A stretch of DNA of 64,000 nt from Diploscapter coronatus (taxonomy: Eukaryota > Nematoda > Chromadorea > Rhabditida > Rhabditidae): positions 40,509,201 through 40,573,200 of the forward strand of contig OZ038422.1 in NCBI GenBank assembly GCA_964036155.1, written 5' to 3'. A model generated the notes under the pieces. That model was not told the origin of the DNA. It ran no database searches and saw only the letters and a list, made by a program, of their open reading frames with translations. Positions within the stretch are counted from its first letter, which is position 1. The number at the start of each line of letters is the position of its first letter. Positions 27,655 through 44,914 of this stretch are shown here, one piece after another. A program made the position numbers and the translations under genes.

Positions 27655-30600
27655 TCAATAATTATCGTGGATTGAACAAAGTATGTCTCGGATTTCGGAG
27701 CCTTTATATAGCTTATCGATATCCTGTAGGTCGGATATCCAAATATTCTCCTTTTCTCGTCGTTTCTTTTTGGAAACATTAGAGGGGTTCATTAAGTCTA
27801 ATGATTGTTGAATGAGAATGTTTTCCATCTAAATTAGTTGAATTTCACTTTTTTTCCGAATATTGCTTTTTAATACCTCTTCGAAAGAGACTGCCTTTTT
27901 CTTGGACCAACCCAAAACATCGTCTACGTCCTTGTTTTTGCCCGTGAATTTTCGCTTCCGCGATTTTCTCCTCCTCTTTCTATCGGTCTGAAAATAGAAA
28001 TTTTTAACTTTTCGAAAATATCAAAAATAACCTTAGAAGGTAACGACTCATTTAGAATCTCCTGTGTCTTCCTTCGCCCGTTGTACCTTCGCAGAGCGCG
28101 CTTTTCATTCGAGGAATCCGATTTTGGAGGCTCCTGAATGTCTTGTTTTAATTTCAAAATTTTTCAAATTCAAATTTACCGGATAAGTCGCCCCAGGAAT
28201 TTGTGGTTTCGGCGCGGTTTGCGGTGATTTGGTTTCCATGAGCGGCGTCGCTTGGCCATCGATTCGGAGAAGTCCGGCTGAAATAATTTTCGTTATTTTT
28301 CAATTTTTAAATTAGAAAAAATTTCACTTTTAATTTCTCCGCCATTTTGGGGCTGGTCTTTCTTAACGATCCTTCTGACGGTACGTTTCGGTTCGGATTT
28401 TTGCTCGGCGGTTCCGACTTCTGAAACTTTTCCTATATCTTTTTAAAAACATTCCGCCTTAGATTTTTCTGAGTTAATTTTGTGTACAAATTTAAAAATA
28501 GATATATTTTCAGGGTAACGCGGAAAGGAACCGGAAACGGAATGAACAAAGACCGCAATTTAAATAGCTTTTGTCTCTCTATGATATAGAGATGATAGAC
28601 AAATTGCGATTCTTATTCGTTACGTTTCTGCGATTCTTTTCCGAGTTGCCTATTTTCGGTACCTGACGGTTGCTCCGGGACGATTTTCTTCCTTTTGATG
28701 CCCCGATCGGCCTCGATTCTGGCGAGTTCTTTCTCGACCTCAGCGTCTCTCGTTGCCTTCCACTTCGCCTTTTCCATGTCAGCTTTTCTGAAATTGCCGA
28801 GTTTTGATTAACAAAGTGCGAAGCAAAGGCAACTGCTATTTGACGAGATGACGAGATCTATCTTTTCTTATGTTATTTCGCCCTAGTTTCCTTTCCTCCT
28901 TTATCTCTAACATAGGTCTCGTCATATAGTAATTGCCTGAAATAAGTATCAAAAGTTCTGCACAATTTTTCCTGTGTTTTAACTATCACATATATCCTCC
29001 ACAAGTATTAAAAATTAGATTTTATTAAAGATCGTTTTTAAATTAAAACAAAAAACTCACTCAAAAGCCCCGGAGGCATACATGACAGTCTGCTGGTGCT
29101 TGGCGGCCTTGTCTTTCTGTTTCGCGTCTTCCGCAGTTTTGGTGACGTCTTTGGACAATTCCTTCAGTTGATTTTGCAGAGCCGAGCTGCCCGCCTTCAT
29201 TTGAGCTCGGAGCTCTTCTAGCTGAAAGATATTTTTTCTTAAAAACAAAGTTAAATTTTGAATAAAGTTTGAAAATAAAACTTCGAGATTACTTTCAAAG
29301 CTTTTAATTTTTATATGGCTTTGAAAAGTCTGACTTAAAAATTGAACTTCGAATTTTTCGTTTAATTCCCGAAATTTCATTTCTTTAAACCGACCTGCTT
29401 GTCAAACTCGTCGTCGATTTGGGGTTTAACAATTTCGTACTTTTTCTTTGGAACTTCGTAGTTTTGCACCAGTCTTGACGATTTTTTGTAGCTGAAACGT
29501 TTCATTTTTCGAATTTTCCAAAAATGAACAAAACAAAAAATCCTACACGATGGGTTCCTCGTTTTTGGGTGCTAGCATGTTGGCGATCGCGTTCACGGTT
29601 CCCAGGCCTCGCGCTTTTTCTCGAGCCTCTTTCTGAAAATTTTAATTTTTGAAAAGATTTTTTAAAATAAACAATATAACCTCATTTTGCTCTCGCTTCT
29701 TCTGGGCTTCATCCGCTTTCATATTCAAAATCGATTTTCTGACACTAGATTTGTCGACCTGAGCTGGTTCTGGTTCCTTGGTGATCTCCGGCTCTTTTTT
29801 GGGCGGTCTGGAATTTCTTTATTTCCCAAAATTTTTATTTTATTTTTCGGTTAATTTCATTAAATTTTAAATTTCAACTCACTCCCCAATCCTGATCTCG
29901 ACGACATTGATTTTGGCCTTTTCCAATTTCGGAGGCTGGACGATCGATTTCCTCGCGAAATCGCTGCGGGGATTGTTCGAATTGAAGCGGTTTACGGATT
30001 CCTGAAGTTGGTAGCTTTTTAATTAAAATTTTTTCTTAATTAACCTCATTCAGATCCTCATTGATAGGCTTCACGTACGTTGGCACGAAGAGGATTTCTT
30101 TCTGACCCTGAAAATTGAAAAAATTTCATAAGTTTCAGCAACTCTTCAATTATAACTGTGTGCCTTTCTTATTTTTGTAATATATTAGGTTTCCTCTTTG
30201 AAAATAAATTGGAAAATATAAGTTTCGAAAACATTACAACATTACAGAAATGACTATCTTTTCTGATAGATAATATTATCGACTCTGAGTAAGTGAATAT
30301 TGCATACGCTTTGCAGCTCGCTTTTACACACGCCCCGCCTTTCTTTTCCCTCGCTATTTCTTTTCTCGTCGCTCTCGTTCTTTTCGCCTCTTCGGAAAAG
30401 TGTCGAGAATAAAGGCGGGGCATGAGGGAGGCAAGTTGCAAAGAGCATGCGATATTCACTTACTCACAGTCCACTAATATAGTCTTTTAAAAAAAAAAAA
30501 TTCGCACCTCAATTCCCTCGACGACCCTTTCTTCGGCCTTTTCCTCGTTTTCATCCACGGCTACTAGCTCTTCCACCTCAGCGCACTCGATCATTTCAAT

Positions 30601-33600
30601 CAGGGAGGAAATCATTTCGGGCGGAATGACCTGAAATTAAAAATTTTATATTCAAATCATTTTTCACCCCTATTTCTCAACACTACCACAAATTTCAGCT
30701 TTAAAAATATTCCATTCCTTCTCCACCCCCATTCTTCAACATTACCTGGTTCCAAGGACTCCAGCACTTGTCATAGTTGACAATAAATGTAAAATCGACG
30801 GTCATGACCGGTTCGGAGGTATTAGTGAAAAAGCTCATGAAAATTTGGGCCTGCAAGTTTTCTTCAGGCTAAAATGCCATACTCTTATATCTCTTGGCTC
30901 AGAAACATAACCCGGGATTTTTAAAGTCCCGCCCAGGAAAGTTGAGTTTTGAATTATCTCAAGCGACTCTATCCTTCTATCCTTTAGCATATATCCAATA
31001 TCCCAAAGGGTAGCCCCTTAGGGATTTTGGCCAGGAAACCTTAGATTTTGTTTTGTTTTTTCTCAAGTCCCGCCCCTTCCTGCGTCATTTTTCGCTGATC
31101 GCCGTTCGAAAAGTCCGCAAAATGTCAGTAATAATGACATGTGATGGGGATGAAGTTTCATGCTAGAATCGACTTGCCTTGCCAATAAGAAACATCAAAA
31201 ACTCGGAAAAAATTGCAAAATCGGGTCAGGTTTCAGAGGATCCGAAGGAGCATGTTAAAATCAAGAGGGTGATCGGTTATTCTAAAGAAAGTTAGCAAAA
31301 AATCGTTTTACGATTTTCACGAATTTGTCAAGCCTTGAGAAATTACTACTAGGGTGAAGAGGTACAATAATTTGTTGTGTTCCAATTCTTAATTTGACGT
31401 CAACTTCAGACTTCTACAGTATGACTTACATCCACAGTAAGCCGGTCCTCGACGATGCTCTTCAGCTCTTCGGATCTGTCGTCGTCCTCGTCGTCGCGGC
31501 CTTCAGAATCCAGCCCGATGTCGGACTCGTAGAGTTCGCATTCTTCGTCTTCATACTCGGTTAGTTCTTCGTCGTACTGAAAATTATAAAATATTTCCTA
31601 TAAAAAATAAAACACCTCCAAACTTGCATCTTTTTCCAAATGAAAAAATTACTTTATTGTGTTTCAAGGAATAGATATGAGTACTAAAAAATGAATGAGT
31701 ATTTTCGATTTTTTTTTGGTATTACCACCCCAAAAATTTTCAATTTTCCAAACGTTAGATTTTCGCCCGCTTCCAAAATTTGTTTTGAAAGCCCCACCTC
31801 TTCATCCTCATAGAACTCTTCGTCTTCGTAGTCCGAGTCTGAATCCTTCATCGCCAGCCGATCAACCAATCGTAGAGTGCAACCAACTTCCTGACCGTCG
31901 TATTCCTGAAATTATTATTGAAAAACATTTTTTTTGAAACCAACCTCATCGGATTCTTTCTCCTCGGCACTTTCATAGACTCCCAACGACGAAGAGTAGC
32001 CCTCTTTTGGGATAGGCAAAACTGAAGAAAATCAATTTATTCTTTAATCGATTATTATTTTCTTTGGGACATTGAAAAAAAACCTTTATAGCCGTAATAA
32101 TCATCGAAGTCTTCGGATTCCTCCTGGCAGCTCAAAATCGTGCCCTCTTCAGAGGACGAATTCCAGCCTGAAATTTTCAATAAAAATATGTTTAAAAACT
32201 TTCACTTTTTGTGAAAGTTATATGATCTTTAAAAACATTTTCGATCTTTTCGTACCTTGTCCATCATAGGAGACCGAGCAGGAGAAAATGGGAGCGGGAT
32301 TGGCGAAAAGGCGGTTGACCCTGCCTCTTCCATCTTCTGGTCTAAAAATCGATAAAAGTCGCTTTTCCTCGTGAATTAAAGGAAAAAGATTGTTTTCTAA
32401 TTTAAAACAAGAAATCTTACTGTGACGGCAGAGGGAACGGCACGCTGTTATCGGAGTCGTAGTCCGAAACCATGGGAGAGCACCTCGAAACACAGGCGGA
32501 GTAGGATTTGTCGTGCTCTGGAAAAATGCAAATAGTTTTAAAAATCAATTAAATTAAACATCAAATTTTACAACTTAAAAAGATCACCATTATTGGCAGC
32601 AGTCGTTTTGACCTTCTCGTTAGCACACTTCAGAATGAACGTCGTGTCGACAGAGTACTCGAAATCGGACTCATCTGAAAATGAAAATTGTATTTTTTCA
32701 TTTTAAAGTCGCAAATATCAAAGTTAATTAACATCGAATAGAATTTCAATCGAAATAATAGGAATTTTGAAACTTACTTATCCAGAGTTTTATTTCTGTC
32801 AATAATTTTTCAATTTATCATATCTTTGATATGTTTCAAAATACAGCAAAAAACTTACAATCCTCCTCGTCTGTAGCCTCAGTCCACTCTTGCTCCGTAT
32901 CTTCTTCCTCCTCCTCTTCAAGACCGCTGCTTTCATCAGCTTCTATAGCATCCCTGAAAATATTCTTATTGTTTCTAAAATTCTTTAAAAATATTTTTTT
33001 CTAAAAGAATAAAACTGCTTCTTAAAAATTCCAACCTGAAAGTCTCCTCGATACAAACTTCATTTGTTCCCTGCACGTCGAAGAAAGTCGCTTCTGCGGT
33101 TGGCGTGTTTGGCTCAGATGGTCGAGTGACTGTCACCAGGGGTGGGGCTGCGGTTTGAATCTGCTAAAGTGACAAGATTTTTGCCAAAATCAGCAAAAAA
33201 AATCAAGTTTCAGAATTTCAAATGAATTTTCTATTAAAATAGTTTCTATAAAATAAAGAAAATAGATGTTCTAAAAATGTCATACAAATTCTCTATAAAA
33301 ATAACTTGCACAGTATATCGATAATTATATGTACAAGAAAATTTGAAGAGAAAATCTAAAAAATGAATAACTTAAACAACTCTAACCCGAGGATTTTCAG
33401 CGAGCTGATTTTGTCCCTCCCTTTTTTCCTTGATCAACGGCGCCAAAGATTCCCTCAATTTGTCCAGGTTTCGCGCCGGGTCGCGTCTCCTTCGCTTCAC
33501 TGAAATTTTAAGTTCTTTTTTAGTTTAGGCTTTATTACATCATATCGATTCATTTCTGAATCCTTGTGTTTTTAGAATTTTTTGAAACGTATCATTCATT

Positions 33601-33803
33601 TGTTAATTAAACAAAAAACTGATATTTTTCGTCTCGGGCTTAATTTGACAATGTCAATTTACCACAAAAACTTTCTAATTTTAAGGTTTTCTTAAGCGTA
33701 AGGAGAAAATTTTACCTGGCGATTTGGATTTGTCCCTGAGGGACGTCGCATCTTTTTTAAACGAACTTTCCGAGCTCGAACCCGCATCGTTCGAATCGGA
33801 CAT
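27655..33803 (-). CDS. Large acidic / charged-coil protein, unknown
   Basis: Twenty-five exons (complement): 33716-33803, 33387-33499, 33036-33163, 32859-32953, 32588-32674, 32421-32517, 32256-32341, 32084-32167, 31945-32021, 31798-31905, 31430-31576, 30746-30850, 30508-30630, 30045-30107, 29883-30001, 29681-29807, 29547-29632, 29395-29491, 29061-29221, 28663-28787, 28328-28420, 28180-28277, 28032-28133, 27877-27987, 27655-27828; 897 aa. All junction phases agree. N-terminus Ser-rich, with a basic KRRRR cluster near 30. Residues about 100-370 are very acidic and Tyr/Ser-rich (for example SDSDYEDEEFYEDEE). A short hydrophobic, globular-looking block contains FMSFFTNTSEPVMTVDFTF. The C-terminal half is Lys/Glu-rich with likely coiled coil (LEELRAQMKAGSSALQNQLK) and a nuclear-localisation-like TDRKRRRRKSRKRK. 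I do not recognise the family; a nuclear scaffold is a guess. Exon 3 has a NAGNAG acceptor. Confidence 0.82.
30281..30471. repeat. Intronic hairpin element
   Basis: Arms of about 38-41 bp (GACTCTGAGTAAGTGAATAT at the left, near-perfect complement ending CACTTACTCACAGTC at the right) with a loop containing CTCGCTATTTC. It lies in the intron at 30108-30507 of the acidic gene. Confidence 0.8.
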
Positions 33804-34343
33804 CTGAGATTTTAAAAAAGTTTAAATTTAGAAACCCGAAAAATGTCTAATTCTAAATTCAATTAGAAGCGAAAAAATCAAGAAAGTGAAGTTAACTCCA
33901 CAAACTCGGATAACATTCTATAAAAATGTTGAAATTGAAACTCCGAACTCGCGAAAAAAGTAAAGTAAAGCCGAAAAGTAAAGAGGTAGAAAGTAAAAGA
34001 GCGCCACAGATTCACAGATTGACGTTTAACCGGGCTGTGATGGCTAGCTATCCTTCGATGTGATTTTTCTCTAGACTCTTTTCTCTCTTTCTCTTTAGTT
34101 TGGGATTTATCACTATCTTTCCTAGCTTTTTCGACGTTTTATCATGATTTCTAAATCTTTCCGATCATTACTTCACCACTATTTCTTACGAAACAACAAA
34201 TCTATCTATCTTTTCCCATCAAATTTTCTATATTTTTCTCCATCTTTCCCTTCTGGTATTTTCATATTCTCTAGATCGCCTATATCTTTATCTTTATGTC
34301 TTTATCCCCTCCCCTTCGTTTTTCGTCATTCATCATGACATCT
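33804..34343. other. Spacer between the RS-like gene and the acidic gene
   Basis: 540 bp between two co-oriented minus-strand genes. It holds a pyrimidine-rich block (34070-34330) with CACTATTTC at about 34170. Either an independent promoter or a long operon-type spacer is possible; no clear signal decides. Confidence 0.45.
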
Positions 34344-37320
34344 TCAATCTCTTACCAAGTGGTCCTTGCCATTTTGCATCGATTCCTTCGATATTTCTGA
34401 TTTCGCGTCAGCTGTGTTTCCTTCCTTCGGACCAGATGTTATCAAACACGCCTCCATCGTCTTTGTCTCGCTTCCATTCATTTTCGAAATCGACTCCTGA
34501 AAATGTCGTTGGTTGACTTTTGTAATTTTTCTTCCAATTTGTTTTCTAAGAATAATTCTTTCATTAAATTTCAACATTTTCGCTTAAAACCTATCATTTG
34601 CTTGCAACTTATTTTTTAAGAAAATTCTTAATGTCTTCTAAACTCAGTGAACACAACATCGAATCCTTCTCTTTCAAATATGTAATTTCTTGAAGCCAAT
34701 ATTTAAATTTAAAAATTTTCTAACCTTTTCCTTCTCCACTCCATTGACTCCGTTTTCCTCCAGAGTGACGGTTTTCTCTCGGCTTTGAGAGCGACTTCGG
34801 GATTTGCGGACCTTCAAAAAATTTTCGTTTTCTCCATTTTCTAAAATTCCGCCATTCTCCGATTTCTCTCTACTTTTTGACCGGCATCTTCTGGTCTTCA
34901 AAATTTGCTCGTTTTCCTGGTTTTCATTCGGTTCTTTGCTTTTGCTTTTGCTCCGTCTTTTCAGTTCAATTCCATTTGGAGTTTGACTTCTAGAAATTCT
35001 AGAATTTCCATTTTCTTCCAGAATTTTCCCGGGCAAATTTTCTGGGTCCCTACTCCTGCTTCGGGATTTTTTCCTAGTTTCTCCATTTTCGGGATCTCGA
35101 CTTTTGCTTCGGGATTTTTCCAGGATTTTTTCGCTTTCTTCCGGGATTTTCTGGACGAATTCAGCGCCGTTGGGGATTCCATTTTCAGTGGGGGATTTTC
35201 GTTCTTTGCTTCCGGAACGACTTCGGATTTTCATCGGTTTCAAAAGTCCGTTATCCAGTCCGTTTTCGCTGATTTTCGGGGACGGACTACGGGAAATATT
35301 CGAAATTTCTTTTTCATTTTCGTTCGGTTCCTTGCTGTTTGACCGACTTCTCGATTTGGATTTGGTTCTTCTTTTCATAGGTCTCAGGAGATTTTCGGAT
35401 TTCAATTCGAGGTTTACCATTTGAGTTACTTGATTGGGGATTTGGGTCTTCGCGGTTGGTTCTTGCTGATTTTTGATTGAAGCATCGAGGGAAATTTCGG
35501 AGGGCTTTGGTGAATTTTTGGGGTTTTCGTCGAATTTCACCGAATTCGAGGATCTTTCCTTGATTTCCGTCGAATTGGGGAAGGTTTCTTTGATAATTGA
35601 TTGGATAGGCGTTTTTCTTTCATTTTCATCCGTTTTGCTAACCTCGATTTTGGCTCTTGGCGAAATCTCGTCTTCATTTTTGACGTACTTATCGTAGAGG
35701 CGTTGGAATCGGACCTCAACGTCATCTAGCTCCTGCAATTTTGAAAGTGATTTATTTTTTCAATTCTTTTTGGCAGCTCGATAATCATCATTGAGGCTCG
35801 CACTCGAAAATAACACCTTTTTCAACAATCTTTCTCAAAGGCTGAAAAAATTGCCTTTTCTTTCCTCTCCTTTCTGTCGGTTTTGTCGTACTTGGCTCGA
35901 AGGTCATCTCTGAAAAATGCTAAATTTCAGAAATTTTTTTTTTTTTTTTAAATCTCACGAGTAATCCAGCTGGGTCCTGTATTTGCTCGCAGTCGAGTAA
36001 ACGGTCGAATTTTCCAAGGTCGGAGAGGGGCTAATCCTAGGATGGCTAGAGCCTCGGCTCAATGACGATTCTCGGGGCGAGACTGAAAAATTCAGTCAAA
36101 AATTTTTTAAATAGCATTTTTCACATGCAAAAATATTTTTCCAATTTTCAAAAAATCCAACCATTTCTCGGATTGGTTTCCGCCCGGATTCGGAAATAAC
36201 TCGAGTCTCTGGCCAACCCAGTTGAGCCGTGCGAAATCGAGGCCGGTTGGCTGACTTTGTACCGAGAATACGTCGATCCGAGATTCGAATTCGAAGAAGA
36301 AATTTGCGAGGCAGAACCGTACCTACAAAAATAAGCCTTTTTAAACATTTTTTTTTAGATAATTCTCAAAAATTTTAAAAACAGACGAATCTCATGTATT
36401 TTAATGTAATAAAGTACGAGTTGAGATTTCTCGAAAATGAATTTCAAGTTTTAGAAATATAACTTTTCATAAGCTTCGCGGATTCTTCAAAAATATTCAT
36501 GTCTTGGGTAATCTAATGCTTTTGGAATTGAACAAATACAAATCGATAAATCCTACAATTTACTAGCCCCTAGACTTCGGTCCTCTTCATCTCGATTGTA
36601 GCCGTATGAAGATCGGGATGTTGCGCTAAATTTAATCGTAATATTAGTTAAAGGCGCAGTCTTCTTCTTAATCATGACCGTAATTTGAGTAAGACGTTTT
36701 CTTTCAATTTTATCCTAATTTTGGTAAGAGATGTGTTCCCCTCATAATTTTACAGTACTCTTGATCTATGACGTTGTTTTCAATTAACATAACTTTGGAA
36801 AAGAGGTCCATTTTAAATAATTACCTTGAAGTACCATATCCATTTCTCGCAATTCCCACTGGGTCTACAGAGCTGGCTCGGCTGTATCTCGATAAAGTAT
36901 CGGAAGAATTGGAAGAAAATGGGTTGCTCTGAAAACAATGAAAATTTACAAGTCGGACTTTATAATTTTCGTCTCAAGCAAAGGGCATTTTCAAATACTC
37001 TACTTTCTAAAAGCGTGCACTTTACACTAGCAAATGATCGATGTTTCAGTGTTTGAGTCAACTTCTAAAGTCTGTTTAAGTTTACATGATTGTCCTGTTT
37101 CAAAAATTTGATAAATTCAGATTCATTTCGAAATCCTCGCTTAACTTTATAATGATAAATTAAAGTAAAAAAATCTCACCGAAAAAATGTTGCTTCTGGA
37201 GTATGGTATCGGATTCTTCGAAGGCGTTATCGACGTCGTCGGGGCGTAGATACCGTGATCGCGACTACCGTAATCCTTCGTCACCGACGAGCTTCTGGAA
37301 GACGACGACGGTCGGTACAT
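34344..37320 (-). CDS. Ser-rich / RS-repeat protein, unknown
   Basis: Eight exons (complement): 37180-37320, 36825-36928, 36557-36625, 36162-36322, 35959-36082, 35855-35909, 34725-35732, 34344-34496; 557 aa. The first 155 residues are rich in Ser/Tyr/Arg (starts MYRPSSSSRSSSV) and look disordered. A short charged helix follows (LRAKYDKTDRKERKEKELDD). The 1-kb exon 7 encodes repeated KSRSRS/KSKE units (for example KSKSRSRSNSKEPNENEKE) like RS domains of splicing-related or microtubule-associated proteins. No folded domain is recognised. The intron before exon 7 uses a GC donor (AAG|GCAATT); GT alternatives break the frame. Splicing factor or cytoskeletal linker are both possible. Confidence 0.75.
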
Positions 37321-39286
37321 CGTCAGGATGAATTACCTGAAAAAAAATCAAATTTCCGAGATCTAAAAATCAATTACTCGTCTTTTTCAAATTTTTACAG
37401 ATATAAGTATTAGAAAAGGATAGTGGGAAAATAAAAAAAATTATATAGCTTTCTAAGACAACAATGGCTCTAGAATATGGATTTTCGGGCTTTATATAAG
37501 CTTGAGACCTACAATTAAAAACTTTAAAAATGAAAAATCGGGAGGAAATTTTTGCAAAATAGTACGAACGCCGCTTAATTTCGGACGTACACGAGAGAGC
37601 GTTCAATTTCCGAACGAAAAGTGTATCGTCATTTTCACAAAGCTCAATGGGGGTGAAACACTGCCGTATTTCAGAAATAGTGGCAGGAAATATTACGAAA
37701 ACTAAGAGGGAAAAAGAAAAATAGAGGATTAGAGATAAGATAAATCGGAGGGAGAAAAAGAAAAGGACAAAGTTATAGATAAAGAAAATCGTAGAACGCC
37801 TAGAGAAAAGTAAAAACTTAGAGATAACAAAAATGCTAGGGACGAAAAGAAACAGACAAAGTATCCTCTCTCGTGGTTCGGCTCGCAGATGTTACACTAT
37901 CTACCTCTTTTCCATTCTCCTCATTTCCCTTACTATTTCTCAAAAATTTTCCCTCTTCTACATTACTTTGTCCTTCCTGATTTCCATCTTTCCTCTCTCG
38001 ATTTCAAGGACTATTTCTTTCTCTCTTACTATGTCTTTCTAATTTTTTCTTTTTGTCTCTCGAATTTCCGAAATCTTTTCCCACCTTTTTCGTTGGCTTC
38101 ATTTTCGGTGAGTGGAACAGACAGGTAGTGTGGACCAAAACACCCGTGTCGGCTCGTCGTGTACCTGGAGCTAAAAATAAACTAGTTGGTGCTAAACTTA
38201 GTTCTGCTAACTTCCATAGGCAATTAACAAAAGTAGTACGGTAAAATGTAATGGAATTTGAATTTTTTTTTAATTCTAGCAAAATTTTTCGTACTACTTC
38301 ATCAATAATTCCCCGTTCTATACAGTACTCTTGAAAAAATCAAAAATAAAAGTTCCGAGCCTTTTATTTTGGATTTTCGAAAATACTGTATAGAAAGGGT
38401 GGTGGTGGTAAAACTAAAATAAAGGTAAGCTGTGCAAAGGATAAAAATGTTGAGATGTGGTTAAACACTATCACAGGAGGCATAGGGGAAATTTCAATCT
38501 ATCTAAAATAATAATTTCTTTTATCAGTTTTCATTTCCTTAAAATATGATAAGTTATCATTGTGAGTTAAAAAACGATTAAATTTGATAAGATCGATAAT
38601 TCGTGAAAATTTACATGGAGAATGACCGAAATGCTTTGGATAAATTATTTTTAAAAATTGAGGGAAAAAATCCTAAATGCGAGAAAAGCGTGGAGCAAAA
38701 GATTTTCGTCAAAAGTGAGAATTTGGCAAATTTATGGGATACAATCAATTAATTTTGTGGTGAGGAATGAGATTTTGGAAATTTGTGGTTCTAGAAATAA
38801 AATTCTAGAACTCGTTCTGGAACCGAAATGATCCTATTCATGATCATCACAGAAGAGTTTCTATCGTTGATCTGGAAAATTCGGACAAATCATTAGAAAA
38901 ATTCTATTTTCCCAGATCAATGATATTTTTCTATCCAAAAAAAAACAAATAAAGTACAATTTACATGAATAAAAACTCGAAAATTCCCTTAATTAGAACT
39001 TTCTAGACCCCTTCAAAAATGGTCATAAGTACAGTTATTTTCTATTAAATTGAAGCACCAAAGTCCTATATGTTTAAGTTCATTATATTGCAGTCTTTTA
39101 CCTACCCATTTTCAAGAATAGGTATTCTTCAAATTTGAATTTGACTTGAACAATTTAATTGTTTTTTTTTTTCAAATTACAGTAAGTCAAGTCAAATTCA
39201 GTATTTTAGTGAAAAGACCAAGCTCGACGTTGCTTTTCAGAATTCTTGACGTCGTGTCGTTAGGTCTTCCGAACCCTAACGTCGAA
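37321..39286. other. Intergenic region, RS-like gene / src-1
   Basis: About 2 kb between co-oriented minus-strand genes. The stretch at 37900-38110 is pyrimidine-rich with several ACTATTTCT motifs (37925, 38005). The rest is AT-rich. No supported coding exons. Confidence 0.5.

Positions 39287-44914
<5,628 letters not shown>

Noticed and set aside
34905..35424. Long plus-strand frames rich in Phe/Ser
   Set aside because: Antisense shadow of the RS-repeat exon.
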